A stretch of 64,000 nt of DNA from Bifidobacterium felsineum (GTDB lineage: Bacteria > Actinomycetota > Actinomycetes > Actinomycetales > Bifidobacteriaceae), in NCBI RefSeq assembly GCF_002802915.1, contig NZ_PEBJ01000003.1, forward strand, positions 124,001 to 188,000. Direction: 5' to 3'. Below the pieces are notes generated by a model that saw nothing but the letters and a program-made list of their open reading frames with translations, did no database searches and was not told the DNA's origin. A program made the position numbers and the translations under genes. Positions within the stretch are counted from its first letter, which is position 1. Each line of letters starts with the position of its first letter. Positions 49,216-58,571 of the stretch are shown in pieces.

Positions 49216-51339
49216 TCACTCGCCGCGCTGGGCCTTGATGATTTCTTCGGCGACGCTCTTCGGGACCTCGTCGTAGGAGTCCATCTCCATGGTAAACATG
49301 GCGCGACCCTGGGTCTTGGAGCGCAGATCGCCGATGTAGCCGAACATCTCGGACAGCGGGACCTTGGCGTCGATGACCTTGACGCCGATGGCGTCGGTCA
49401 TGGACTGGATGTTGCCACGACGCTGGTTCAGATCGCCGATGACTTCGCCCATGTACTCTTCCGGAGTACGGACCTCGACCTTCATGATCGGTTCGAGGAT
49501 GACCGGCTTAGCCTTCGGAGCAGCTTCCTTGAAGCACATGGAGCCTGCGAGCTTGAAGGCCATTTCGGAGGAATCGACCGGGTGCATCTGGCCGTCGGTG
49601 ACGGTGGCCTTGACGCCCACAACCGGGAAGCCGGCGAGAATACCGGATTCCATGGCTTCCTTGACGCCAGCCTCGATGGACGGGATGAATTCCTGGGAAA
49701 TGTGGCCACCGGTGACGGCGTTCTCGAATTCGAAGGTCTTGCCTTCGGTGGTGTCGAGCGGCTCGAAGTTCATCAGGACCTTTGCGAACTGGCCGGAACC
49801 ACCAGTCTGCTTCTTGTGGGTGTAGCCCTGGTCCATGACGGCCTTGCGGATGGTCTCGCGGTAGGCAACCTGCGGCTTGCCCTGGTTGCACTCCACCTTG
49901 AACTCACGACGCATACGGTCGACGATGATGTCGAGCTGGAGCTCGCCCATACCTGCGATCAGGGTCTGGCCGGACTCTTCGTCGGTGGTGACCTGGAAGG
50001 TCGGATCCTCTTCGGCCAGCTTGGCCAGAGCGATGCCCATCTTCTCCTGGTCGGCCTTGGTCTTCGGCTCAACGGCCACCTGGATCACAGGATCCGGGAA
50101 GGTCATGGAGTCGAGGGTAATCGGCTCGTCGATGGCGCACAGGGTGTCACCGGTGGTGACGTTCTTCAGGCCCACGAAGGTGTAGATGTTGCCGGCATCG
50201 GCCACATCCATCGGGTTTTCCTTATCGGCGTGCATCTGGAAGATCTTGCCGATACGTTCCTTCTTCTCGCGGGTGGAGTCCAGCACGGTGTCGCCAGGCT
50301 TGACGGAACCGGAGTAGACGCGCACGAACACGAGCTTGCCGTAGAACGGGTGGGTGGAGATCTTGAAGACCAGAGCGGAGAACGGGTCGGTCTTGGTCGG
50401 CTTGCGGTCGATCTCGACGGACTCATCGCCCGGCTTGTAGCCCTTGATTGCCGGCACGTCTTCAGGAGACGGCAGGTAGTCGACGACGGCGTCCAGCATA
50501 GGCTGAACACCCTTGTCCTTGAAGGCGGAGCCGCAGAAGACCGGGAAGGCCTTGCGGGCGATCGTCAGCTGACGGATGCCGGCGCGGATCTCTTCCTTGG
50601 ACAGCTCGCCTTCCTCGAAGAACTTGTTCATGAGGTCGTCGTTGGCTTCGGCAGCGGCTTCCACGAGCTTCTCGTGGTATTCCTCAGCCTTGTCCTTGAG
50701 ATCGTCCGGGATCTCGGTGGTGTCGTACTTAGCGCCGAGGCCCTCGGTACCGTTCCAGACGTAGGCCTGCATCTCAACCAGGTCGACGACGCCGGCGAAG
50801 TCGTTCTCAGCGCCGATCGGCAGCTGCATCACGATCGGGTTTGCACCCAGCTTCTGCTTGATGGTGTCGACGGAGTAGTAGAAGTTGGCGCCCAGCTTAT
50901 CCATCTTGTTGATGAAGCAGATACGCGGAACGCTGTACTTGTCAGCCTGACGCCACACGGTCTCAGACTGCGGCTCCACACCTTCCTTGCCGTCGAACAC
51001 GGCAACGGCACCATCGAGCACACGCAGGGAGCGCTCCACCTCGGCCGTGAAGTCCACGTGGCCAGGGGTGTCGATGATGTTGATCTGGAACTTGTCCTTG
51101 GTGTCGTGAGTCTGACGGTTCCAGAAGCAGGTGGTAGCAGCAGACTGAATGGTGATGCCGCGTTCCTGCTCCTGAGCCATGAAGTCCATGGTGGCAGCGC
51201 CATCGTGAACCTCACCGATCTTGTAGCTCTTACCGGTGTAGAACAGAATTCGCTCGGTAGTGGTGGTCTTACCGGCATCGATGTGAGCCATGATGCCGAT
51301 ATTGCGGACGTCGTGAAGGTCCGAAATCTCTTGAGCCAT
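49216..51339 (-). CDS. fusA: elongation factor G
   Basis: 707 residues. GTPase driving translocation. Seen: G1 [19 protein letters not shown], switch [36 protein letters not shown], and the domain IV loop region near [16 protein letters not shown]. Typical length. Transcribed between rpsG and tuf on the minus strand with GGAG before ATG 51339. Confidence 0.98.
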   Translation of the reverse strand: MAQEISDLHDVRNIGIMAHIDAGKTTTTERILFYTGKSYKIGEVHDGAATMDFMAQEQERGITIQSAATTCFWNRQTHDTKDKFQINIIDTPGHVDFTAEVERSLRVLDGAVAVFDGKEGVEPQSETVWRQADKYSVPRICFINKMDKLGANFYYSVDTIKQKLGANPIVMQLPIGAENDFAGVVDLVEMQAYVWNGTEGLGAKYDTTEIPDDLKDKAEEYHEKLVEAAAEANDDLMNKFFEEGELSKEEIRAGIRQLTIARKAFPVFCGSAFKDKGVQPMLDAVVDYLPSPEDVPAIKGYKPGDESVEIDRKPTKTDPFSALVFKISTHPFYGKLVFVRVYSGSVKPGDTVLDSTREKKERIGKIFQMHADKENPMDVADAGNIYTFVGLKNVTTGDTLCAIDEPITLDSMTFPDPVIQVAVEPKTKADQEKMGIALAKLAEEDPTFQVTTDEESGQTLIAGMGELQLDIIVDRMRREFKVECNQGKPQVAYRETIRKAVMDQGYTHKKQTGGSGQFAKVLMNFEPLDTTEGKTFEFENAVTGGHISQEFIPSIEAGVKEAMESGILAGFPVVGVKATVTDGQMHPVDSSEMAFKLAGSMCFKEAAPKAKPVILEPIMKVEVRTPEEYMGEVIGDLNQRRGNIQSMTDAIGVKVIDAKVPLSEMFGYIGDLRSKTQGRAMFTMEMDSYDEVPKSVAEEIIKAQRGE

Positions 51340-51366
51340 CGTTATTCCTTATTCTCCTGGAATTAA

Positions 51367-51837
51367 TTACCAGCGGTAATGAGCGAAGGCCTTGTTGGCC
51401 TCTGCCATCTTATGAGTATCCTCGCGACGCTTGACAGAAGCACCGAGGCCGTTGGAAGCGTCCAGAATCTCGTTGGCGAGACGCTCAGCCATGGTCTTCT
51501 CACGACGAGCACGGGAGAAGTCGGTCAGCCAGCGCAGAGACAGGGTGTTAGCGCGGTTCGGCTTGACCTCGACCGGCACCTGGTAGGTGGCGCCACCGAC
51601 ACGGCGGGAGCGAACCTCGAGGGACGGACGGATGTTGTCCAGGGCGCGCTTCAGAACAGCGACCGGCTCCTGGTCGGACTTCTCCTTGACCATGTCGAGA
51701 GCGGAGTACACGATGTCCTCGGCGATCGACTTCTTGCCGTCAAGCAGAATCTTGTTGATGAGCTGCGCCACCACGGTGGAACCGTAGATCGGATCGGGCA
51801 GCACGACGTGCTTCTTGGAAGGTCCCTTACGTGACAT
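51367..51837 (-). CDS. rpsG: 30S ribosomal protein S7
   Basis: 156 residues. Binds the 3' domain of 16S rRNA. Seen: [36 protein letters not shown] and [24 protein letters not shown], the S7 signature. Five bases separate it from rpsL upstream; fusA follows after 27 bases. Confidence 0.98.
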   Translation of the reverse strand: MSRKGPSKKHVVLPDPIYGSTVVAQLINKILLDGKKSIAEDIVYSALDMVKEKSDQEPVAVLKRALDNIRPSLEVRSRRVGGATYQVPVEVKPNRANTLSLRWLTDFSRARREKTMAERLANEILDASNGLGASVKRREDTHKMAEANKAFAHYRW

Positions 51838-51842
51838 ATCTC

Positions 51843-52214
51843 TTACTTCGCCTTCTTTGCTCCATACAGGGAACGACCCTGCTTACGGTCCTTGACGCCC
51901 TGGGTATCGAGTGCACCACGCACGATGTGGTAACGCACACCCGGCAGATCCTTCACACGGCCGCCGCGCACGAGCACGATGGAGTGCTCCTGCAGGTTGT
52001 GGCCTTCGCCCGGAATGTAGGCGGTGACTTCGATGCCGGAGGACAGGCGCACACGGGCAACCTTACGAAGAGCCGAGTTCGGCTTCTTCGGGGTGGTGGT
52101 GTAGACACGGGTGCACACGCCACGACGCAGCGGGCTTCCCTTCAGTGCCAAAGTCTTGGACTTCTTCGGCTTTGCCTGACGTCCCTTACGGACGAGCTGT
52201 TCAATAGTAGGCAA
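51843..52214 (-). CDS. rpsL: 30S ribosomal protein S12
   Basis: 123 residues. Decoding-site protein. Seen: [39 protein letters not shown] with the lysine linked to streptomycin sensitivity, and [24 protein letters not shown]. First gene of the str operon. The presence of both key lysines predicts a streptomycin-sensitive ribosome. Confidence 0.98.
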   Translation of the reverse strand: MPTIEQLVRKGRQAKPKKSKTLALKGSPLRRGVCTRVYTTTPKKPNSALRKVARVRLSSGIEVTAYIPGEGHNLQEHSIVLVRGGRVKDLPGVRYHIVRGALDTQGVKDRKQGRSLYGAKKAK

Positions 52215-52827
52215 CTTGAATTCTCCGATTCAGTGGTTTCTCTTACTTTCGTGTGACCGCCGCACTGCGCCCACACTTTTCACTGAATCGTTCCCGCGCG
52301 CACATAACTTCGCGCCTGACGAGTAGTCAAAAGTTAGCCCAGTCCACCGGCCCGATGGCCTTCCCGCCTCCCGCGTCCGCATTGCTGCGTGCGATCATCG
52401 GCTTGAAGGATATCCCAGCGCGCACACCTGTTACATAAGGTATGCCGTTGGCACACACGAATATCTATATTACGGATCGGCCAGACAACGACGCGCCGAA
52501 TCAATCCACATCGACCAATGGACGGCTGGGATATGTGTTGTTCAACACGCTCAAGACCGTTCGGCCAAGTCTAGGGTCTCACAACGGATATCCCAACCAT
52601 CCAGCTCCGCGTGGACTATGACATTCCCCACGATTCCACCCCAGACAGCAAGTGCCCCCGAGGAGTCTATGTCACTCGGGGGCACCGCCAAGGAGGAAAC
52701 ACCATTACCTGACTATCTATCACCTAATGAATTGTTGCCTGTTCGGTTGTTCTGTTTTGAAACCTCTTGCGGAACCGGCCTCTTCGCCGTTTCTCTTCAC
52801 TGCTTTCCGCATTACAAATTATAGCAA
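52215..52827. promoter_or_regulatory. str operon upstream region
   Basis: Over 600 bases with no gene I can support. The part next to rpsL (about 52215-52450) should carry the strong str promoter, but I cannot assign hexamers with confidence. GGGATATG near 52527 and GGATATCCC near 52586 form a weak distant pairing. A GC-rich hairpin lies at 52652-52685. Short open frames here (for example 52618-52824) lack ribosome-binding sites and family resemblance. Confidence 0.6.
52652..52685. other. GC-rich hairpin upstream of the str operon
   Basis: GTGCCCCCGAG and CTCGGGGGCAC: perfect 11-base arms, 12-base loop. No T-run follows on either strand. Purpose unknown; possible remnant of an RNA element. 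Confidence 0.6.
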
Positions 52828-52880
52828 AACCGCTCCTGCAAAACGCCCGATACATCAATCAGGAGTAAGCAGGAGCGGTT
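52828..52880 (-). terminator. Terminator after the BASS symporter gene
   Basis: AACCGCTCCTGC (52828-52839) pairs exactly with GCAGGAGCGGTT (52869-52880) across a 29-base loop containing AGGAGT. On the minus strand TTTTGCTATAATT follows. It ends the symporter transcript. Confidence 0.7.
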
Positions 52881-52933
52881 GTGGTCAATCAATCTGAAAA
52901 ATGCAGCTATGTCTTTCCCGGACCAGTACCGAA

Positions 52934-53989
52934 TCAGGCCTTGGCAGCAGCCTTGTCGGCATCGAAGGCATGCACGGAGTCGGCATCCTTAGCGGAGCCC
53001 TTTTCACCGTTATCGGAATCCCAGTGAATCTCGTGCTTGTCATCATGGTTGCGCCACCAGCTGGAGAGGATGGATCCGGAGATGTTGTGCCACACGGAGA
53101 AGAAGGTGGACGGCACAGCGGCGATCGGGTTGGAGGCGAAGGAAGCCAGAGCCAGGGTTGCACCCAGAGCGGAGTCCTGCATACCAACCTCGAAGGTGAT
53201 GGCCTTCTGCTGAGCGTAACGGAAGCCCTTCGGGTAGATCTTGTACATCAGCTTGGAGAAGCCGAAGCCCAGAGCGTAACCGGAAAGGTTGTGCAGAATG
53301 ACCACCGGGATTGCCATGAGGGAGGAAGCGACGAACAGCTTCGGGCCGTTGGCGGCAACCACAACGCCGATGATCAGGAGGATGGCGACCTGGGAGACGA
53401 TCGGCAGAGCCACAGTAACCTTTTCAATCTTCTTGCCGAAGATCATGTGGCAGATCACACCAAGGGCGATCGGGAAGAGCACCACCTTGACGGCGTTGAG
53501 GAACAGGGACTCGACCGGCACGGTGACGTACTGGGAGGCCAGCCACTGCATCAGCAGCGGGATCATGAACGGAGCGCACAGGGTGGAGAGGATACCGATG
53601 GAGACGTCGAGAGCCACATCACCGCGGGACAGGTAGCTCATCACGTTGGAGGAAGTACCGGACGGGCAGCAGCCGACCAGAATCACACCGACGGCCAGAG
53701 CGCCATCGAGGCGGAAGATCCAGCACAGCAGCACGGCGATAAGCGGCATGATGACGAAGTGAGCGATGGTGCCGACGATGACCATCAGCGGCTGGGTAAG
53801 GATGCGCTTGAAGTCATCCAGAGACAGGGTCAGGCCCATGCCGAAGAGCACGATGCCCAGCATGTAGCCGGTGTAAGCCTTGCCCCACAGGCTGGCCTGT
53901 GGCACGAAGTAGTTAAACACGGCCCACACGATCACGATGACCGTGAACCACTTGGTCAGCCAATCGGCGAACGCTTTAACCTTTTCCAT
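52934..53989 (-). CDS. bile acid:sodium symporter family (BASS) protein
   Basis: A 351-residue membrane protein of the BASS family with about nine to ten helices. Seen: YMLGIVLFGMGLTLSLDDFKRIL, VILVGCCPSGTSSNVMSYLSRGDVALDVSIG with the G-x-x-S-N-V sodium-site motif, and ITFEVGMQDSALGATLALASF with the E-x-G-x-Q/M-x-S motif. A hydrophilic C-terminal tail rich in Asp, Lys and Ala (about 310-351) is extra to the family core. Substrates of bacterial BASS members include bile acids, pantoate and organic anions; bile acid uptake is plausible for a gut organism but not shown. Start 53989 follows AAAAC-rich sequence. Confidence 0.9.
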   Translation of the reverse strand: MEKVKAFADWLTKWFTVIVIVWAVFNYFVPQASLWGKAYTGYMLGIVLFGMGLTLSLDDFKRILTQPLMVIVGTIAHFVIMPLIAVLLCWIFRLDGALAVGVILVGCCPSGTSSNVMSYLSRGDVALDVSIGILSTLCAPFMIPLLMQWLASQYVTVPVESLFLNAVKVVLFPIALGVICHMIFGKKIEKVTVALPIVSQVAILLIIGVVVAANGPKLFVASSLMAIPVVILHNLSGYALGFGFSKLMYKIYPKGFRYAQQKAITFEVGMQDSALGATLALASFASNPIAAVPSTFFSVWHNISGSILSSWWRNHDDKHEIHWDSDNGEKGSAKDADSVHAFDADKAAAKA

Positions 53990-54342
53990 AGTGTTTTCTC
54001 TCTCTCATTTGGAAATGTCAAGGTACGAAACTAGGCCAGCAGAGGCGCAGACGAAACACAGTGTTCACATTGTGGGCGCGGTCACATTCGCATGGACTGA
54101 TTGGACGCATCACCCATACAACACGGCAAATGATTTTTCATGTCGAAGCAAGCGGCTCTATCCACCACTGATCCTTGGTCATAATCCCCCTGCAACAAGT
54201 CGAGCGCGAACAGCGGAAAACCGTTGTTCTCCTATGCTCCCCACCAGAATCATTCCGCGCGACACACCGATGTACACAGTCCGAGAAATTCGTGTATAGT
54301 ATCCATCTGTTGCGCAAAAGCAGTCTGCGATTGTGCTTCGAT
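53990..54342. promoter_or_regulatory. Shared upstream region of BASS gene and tRNA-His
   Basis: 353 bases without a gene. A -10-like TATAGT with an extended TG in front lies at about 54292-54299, about 45 bases upstream of the tRNA gene. I see no dyad or repeat of note. Confidence 0.5.
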
Positions 54343-54419
54343 GGTGGCCATAGCTCAGTTGGTAGAGCATCTGATTGTGGTTCAGAAGGTCGCGCGTTCG
54401 AGCCGCGTTGGCCACCCCA
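54343..54419 (+). tRNA. tRNA-His (GTG)
   Basis: A complete cloverleaf: 7-bp acceptor stem GTGGCCA/TGGCCAC (54344-54350 with 54409-54415) plus the extra G at 54343 facing C at 54416, the histidine tRNA identity mark; D-loop AGCTCAGTTGGTAGAGC; anticodon GTG at 54377-54379 in the loop ATTGTGGT; T-arm GCGTTCGAGCCGC. CCA at 54417-54419 is encoded. Confidence 0.97.
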
Positions 54420-54422
54420 GCA

Positions 54423-54442
54423 CCCCTCCGGAAACGGAGGGG
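54423..54442 (+). terminator. Terminator of tRNA-His
   Basis: CCCCTCCG-GAAA-CGGAGGGG followed by TTTTCGTTTTCC. A standard GNRA-loop rho-independent terminator right behind the tRNA. Confidence 0.92.
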
Positions 54443-54501
54443 TTTTCGTTTTCCGAGCCATTATCCAGTCGATTCCTCGCGCAAATCACCAAAATCCTCA
54501 C

Positions 54502-54599
54502 TATGTACGCGGCCGAACGAAGGTGCCGCATACATAGCGCCGTTTCACATGGCCAAACCCTCACTATGTACGCGACCTCATGGTTCCGCCGCATACATA
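54502..54599. repeat. 63-bp periodic palindrome array 4 (different arm)
   Basis: TATGTACGCGGC at 54502 and TATGTACGCGAC at 54565 as left arms; GCCGCATACATA at 54525 and 54588 as right arms. Both arm series step by exactly 63 and the units have an 11-base middle. The surrounding CTCACTA and TACATA flanks also repeat. Sequence is unrelated to arrays 1-3 but the register is the same. Confidence 0.85.
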
Positions 54600-54704
54600 A
54601 CGCCGGTTTGAACCAGCTCAATACGTCATACGGCTCTGTATCAAACAAGCCAGCGTTGTAGACTCGGGGCTATTGCTCTACGAGAACCAAAAGAAGGATT
54701 CGCA

Positions 54705-55730
54705 ATGCTGTCTTTCGAGAACGACTACTCCCGCGCCGCCCATCCGGCCGTGCTCGACGCCGTGGTGCGCGCCAATGAGCACCTGTATTCCGGCTACGGC
54801 TCAGATGAACTGACCGCCCAGGCCAAGGCCAAAATCCGCGAAGCCTGTGACTGCCCGAACGCCGATGTTTGGTTCTTGGTGGGCGGCACGCAAACCAATC
54901 AGGTGGTGATTGACACCATCACCCCGCCCTACGCCGGTGTGGTCACCGTGACTTCCGGCCACCCGAACGTGCACGAGGCCGGCGCCATCGAATTCAGCGG
55001 GCACAAGGTGCTGACGCTCCCCCATCACAACGGCAAGATGGATGCCGCCGAGCTCGACGAATTCTGCAAGACCTTCTACGCGGACGGCAATTACGAGCAC
55101 ATGGTCTTCCCCGGATGCGTGTATGTGTCGCAAAGCACCGAATACGGCACCATGTACAACAAGGCCGAGCTGGAGGCTCTTGCTGATGTGGCTCATACAT
55201 ACGATATGCCACTGTTTGTGGACGGCGCACGCCTCGGCTATGCACTGACCGCCACCGGCAGCGACCTGACGCTACCTGATTTGGCCCGCATAGCCGACGT
55301 GTTCTACATCGGCGGCACCAAGGTGGGTGCCTTGTTCGGCGAAGCTGTGGTATTCACCAAGAACAACACACCGAAGCATTTCCTCACGCAAATCAAGCAG
55401 CATGGTGCATTGCTGGCCAAGGGCTTTGTGCTGGGCGCGCAGTTCGATGCGCTGTTCACCGATGACCTGTACCTCAAGATCGCCCGCAACGCCAATGTTG
55501 CTGCCGATCGCATCCGCGAGGCACTCAAGACCAAGGGTTACCAGCTCGCCTTCGAGGCTCCGACCAATCAGATTTTCGTGACTCTCGACCAGCCGACCAT
55601 CGACCGTCTTGTGCAACACGTCAAGCTCGGTTTCACCGAAAAAGCCGACGACACCCATACTGTGATGCGTATCTGCACCAGCTGGGCTACCACCAAGGAG
55701 GAAGTCGATCAGCTTATCGAGCTGCTGTAA
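54705..55730 (+). CDS. ltaE: low-specificity L-threonine aldolase
   Basis: 341 residues. PLP enzyme cleaving threonine/allo-threonine to glycine and acetaldehyde. Seen: N-terminal SFENDYSRAAHPAVLDAV, GGTQTNQVVID, SGHPNVHEAGAIEFSGHKV with the conserved histidine pair, FVDGARLGYAL with the aspartate that holds the PLP ring, and Lys206 in YIGGTKVGALFGEA. Normal length. AGAAGGA precedes ATG 54705. Confidence 0.93.
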   Translation: MLSFENDYSRAAHPAVLDAVVRANEHLYSGYGSDELTAQAKAKIREACDCPNADVWFLVGGTQTNQVVIDTITPPYAGVVTVTSGHPNVHEAGAIEFSGHKVLTLPHHNGKMDAAELDEFCKTFYADGNYEHMVFPGCVYVSQSTEYGTMYNKAELEALADVAHTYDMPLFVDGARLGYALTATGSDLTLPDLARIADVFYIGGTKVGALFGEAVVFTKNNTPKHFLTQIKQHGALLAKGFVLGAQFDALFTDDLYLKIARNANVAADRIREALKTKGYQLAFEAPTNQIFVTLDQPTIDRLVQHVKLGFTEKADDTHTVMRICTSWATTKEEVDQLIELL

Positions 55731-55766
55731 ACAGGCACACCAACAGCACATTGGCGCTAACGGAGC

Positions 55767-55853
55767 GGTGGTTGTAATGCACTGTGTGCTGGACCGTAAA
55801 GACTTGGTACGACCGGCCCGGAGCGTGTCCGGCGCACAGTGCAGCAAACCACC
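55767..55853. terminator. Inverted repeat between convergent genes (ltaE / glycosyltransferase)
   Basis: GGTGGTT with AACCACC, and TGCACTGTG with CACAGTGCA, form a two-part stem interrupted by 3-4 bases on each side, around a 48-base middle. It lies between two convergent stops and could end both transcripts. Confidence 0.55.
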
Positions 55854-55896
55854 ACGGCGGCCATTGAGCACTCAATCGCGTGAGGCTGTTCCCCGA

Positions 55897-57087
55897 CTAC
55901 TCCCCGATAGCCTCACGTTCCATATCCACAAATTTGTGGACCGAAGCCTCCACGGAATAATGTTCCTTAGTGTTCTCGGCATACTTGGCGCTCCATTCGG
56001 CGCGTTCCTTTTGATGCGCGATCCACCAATCAATGCGACGCGCCAGTAGAGCGGCGTCACGAACCGGGAACAACGACTCGTCCAACAGCGCAAACTGGCT
56101 GGCCGCCGACAGTTCCGATGCGGCAATTACCGGCACCAAACCGCAAGCCATCGCCTCAATTACGCTGACTGATTCGATATCCGCAATCGAACAGTGCACG
56201 AACAGATCGCCTGAGCGCAACAGCTGAGGCATCTCCGCATGCTTATGGAAGCCGATATCCGCCTTGCGAGCCAGCAAACGTCCAGCGCGGAAGGTCAGAT
56301 AACGCCGGAGCGGGCCGGTGCCGGCAATCACCAGCTGGATATCCGCAGCATGGCGAGACATGGAAATAGCCTTGATCAGCGTAATCTGGTCTTTTTCCCG
56401 GGCTAAGCGGCCGGATGCGATGATGCGGAACGGGACCGGTACCGGAGCATATGGGTCCACCGGCGTTTGAGGAGTATAGACAGGCGAATATCCGTTGGAA
56501 ATCACATGCAGCTTCGCCCGATAACCATGCGAGCGCAGCAACGATGCGGTCATTTCAGTCGGCACATGAATATGGTCGATGTTCTTGTACAGCCAATGCT
56601 TGAACAGCCAGTACAGGAAGTTGGAGACCCCAGGAATATGGCGCAGCGGGCCAGCCGAATACAATACGTTTTCAGGCTGCAGATGGAATCCCGCAGTCAC
56701 CGGAATACCCATCTGCCGCGCGACTTTGGCGGCATGACGCCCGAATTTGAACGGCATGTAGATATGCACCACATCCACGCCCTGGAATGCCGTGCGAAAC
56801 AGGGTGTCGCTGGGCTGTGCGAACTGCATCAACTGCTTGGAAGCCACCCACGAGACCAGCGGCACCTTGTTCACACGAGCGGGATATTCAGGAGCTCCAA
56901 CGCCCACAAGCCGCACATGATGCCCCTGACGTTCCAGTTCCGCAGCCCATTGCAACGCCGAATTGGAGGTGCCGTTGCCTTGATTACCCACCGTATCCAC
57001 TACCAAGGCAATGGTCAGCGGCCTGTCAATGCTTTCTTCACTTCCATTTTCACGCATTGCTTCATTGTAGGCATCAGCCATCATCAT
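55897..57087 (-). CDS. GT4 family glycosyltransferase
   Basis: 396 residues with two Rossmann-like domains (GT-B). Seen: N-terminal TIALVVDTVGNQGNGTSNSALQWAAELERQGHHVRLVG, IIASGRLAREKDQITLIKA at the domain-2 start, and GDLFVHCSIADIESVSVIEAMACGLVPVIAA with the E-x7-E motif that binds the sugar nucleotide. This resembles enzymes that glycosylate lipid acceptors (SqdX/PimB-like, or 1,2-diacylglycerol 3-alpha-glucosyltransferases). The start 57087 opens MMM; a weak site precedes. Acts at the inner face of the membrane, probably on a glycolipid. Acceptor not identified. Confidence 0.88.
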   Translation of the reverse strand: MMMADAYNEAMRENGSEESIDRPLTIALVVDTVGNQGNGTSNSALQWAAELERQGHHVRLVGVGAPEYPARVNKVPLVSWVASKQLMQFAQPSDTLFRTAFQGVDVVHIYMPFKFGRHAAKVARQMGIPVTAGFHLQPENVLYSAGPLRHIPGVSNFLYWLFKHWLYKNIDHIHVPTEMTASLLRSHGYRAKLHVISNGYSPVYTPQTPVDPYAPVPVPFRIIASGRLAREKDQITLIKAISMSRHAADIQLVIAGTGPLRRYLTFRAGRLLARKADIGFHKHAEMPQLLRSGDLFVHCSIADIESVSVIEAMACGLVPVIAASELSAASQFALLDESLFPVRDAALLARRIDWWIAHQKERAEWSAKYAENTKEHYSVEASVHKFVDMEREAIGE

Positions 57088-57169
57088 GAGGGCAACGCGC
57101 TGGATTTACACGCGACCTCAGGCCACCAATGGTGTGGCGCATCACAAATTGACTAATTAATGTAACGAT

Positions 57170-58360
57170 TTAACGCAACGATTCCAAAGCTCGCCGAACA
57201 CGTGCCACCGCCTGATACAAATCAGCGGTGTGCTTCAGCAGACTGATGCGCACCCAGCCTTCGCCGACCTTGCCGAAGCAGGAACCCGGCATCAGCGCGA
57301 CGCCGGCGTTATGGAGCAGCCAACCAACGAAATCCGCTGACGTGCCATGGCCTTGAGGCACGCGGGCCCACGCGAACAATCCACCATGTGATTCAGCAAC
57401 TTCCAAACCACTGCCGCGCAAGCCATCGCGCACCACTTCAAAACGATGCTGATATTGGGCCGCCAACTCCCCTACCGTGAACTGGTCGGAATTCAATGCC
57501 ACGGCACCGGCATGCTGAATCACACTGGAAGCGAGTACAGCAGTCTGTCTGTGCACGGCTTTGGCCGCAGCCAGCACCTCGGCATTGCCTGCAATGAATC
57601 CACCGCGCCAGCCAGCCACCATGTACATCTTGGAAAGCGAACCCAGTTCCACAGCCACATCGAGCGCACCAGGAGTTTCCAATATGCTCAACGAGCGCGC
57701 TCCGCCGAATTCCAAACCGGCGTAAGCGAAATCATTGAGAATCACAAACCCATACTGCTTGGCAAGCCGCACAGCGGTCGCATACAGTTCAGGATTTGCC
57801 GCGGCACCGGTGGGATTGTTCGGGTAATTGAGAATCAGCAGTTTGGCGCGAGTCCATAATGCTGGATCAGCCGAATCCAAATCCGGCAGAAAACCATAGG
57901 ACTCACTGGCGGGAATCGTCTCGAATCGGCCGCCAGCAACCGCCGTGGAACCTTCGTACTGCGGGTAATACGGATCTACAGCCACTACCGTGTCACCAGG
58001 ATCGATTAACGCCTGAATCACGGTGGCGATGCCAACCGACGAGCCGGATGTGGCGAGTAATTCGGTGGCAGGATCTACGGCTACCCCGTGTTGTCGCTCA
58101 TACCAGCCGGCAATGGCGTCAAGATACTGCGGCAGACCGTCAAATGGCGGGTAGCCGAATTCCGCAGGATCATGGGCAGCAGCTGCGAGCGCATCCTGCA
58201 CGAACACAGGCGGCTGACCGTCAGGATTGCCTTTGCTTAAGTCGATGACGTCTTGTCCGGCGGCGATGGCGGCTGCAGCTCTCGCATCCGCTTCGGCAAA
58301 GGGATTGCCGGGAAGGTTGGCCGCTCGTTTGGAAATCAGTGCCGCGTTGTGCGCTGGCAT
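57170..58360 (-). CDS. class I/II aminotransferase
   Basis: 396 residues, PLP fold type I. Seen: DLSKGNPDGQPP, YPPFDGLPQYLDAIAGWYE, SGSSVGIATVIQALIDPGDTVVAVDPYYPQYEG, LNYPNNPTGA, NDFAYAGLEF with the ring-binding residues, and Lys244 in LGSLSKMYMVAGWRGGF. Resembles LL-diaminopimelate or alanine/aspartate-type aminotransferases; the substrate is not certain. Divergent from purT with 211 bases between. Confidence 0.88.
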   Translation of the reverse strand: MPAHNAALISKRAANLPGNPFAEADARAAAAIAAGQDVIDLSKGNPDGQPPVFVQDALAAAAHDPAEFGYPPFDGLPQYLDAIAGWYERQHGVAVDPATELLATSGSSVGIATVIQALIDPGDTVVAVDPYYPQYEGSTAVAGGRFETIPASESYGFLPDLDSADPALWTRAKLLILNYPNNPTGAAANPELYATAVRLAKQYGFVILNDFAYAGLEFGGARSLSILETPGALDVAVELGSLSKMYMVAGWRGGFIAGNAEVLAAAKAVHRQTAVLASSVIQHAGAVALNSDQFTVGELAAQYQHRFEVVRDGLRGSGLEVAESHGGLFAWARVPQGHGTSADFVGWLLHNAGVALMPGSCFGKVGEGWVRISLLKHTADLYQAVARVRRALESLR

Positions 58361-58571
58361 GATGCATCACCCTCGCCCATCGTCACGCGGGAAGCGTTGT
58401 CGATGAGCCTCCCGCAGTTCCCCTCAAACGTTGGCCCGACCGCGCTGAACAAATCGGCCGGTGATTGCTAAGGTACGGGAGCTTTGTTTCCAATGCAACG
58501 GCGTGTCTATATGCAGTATTTATGGCAGGTTACAAACAGCAAAATTCGTGCGGCATGGCAGAATGTGGGGT

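Noticed and set aside
49213..51366. 717-codon open frame opposite fusA
   Set aside because: Low-complexity His/Gly/Val/Leu-rich translation typical of the antisense of a highly expressed GC-rich gene; EF-G on the other strand is certain.
52618..52824. Small gene upstream of the str operon
   Set aside because: Contains the GC-rich hairpin within the frame and has no ribosome-binding site.
54420..54700. Integrated element at the tRNA-His 3' end
   Set aside because: No integrase and no repeat of the tRNA 3' end within the window; only the 63-bp array follows.
58461..58571. N-terminal extension of PurT
   Set aside because: Upstream residues do not resemble PurT; ATG 58572 fits the family length.
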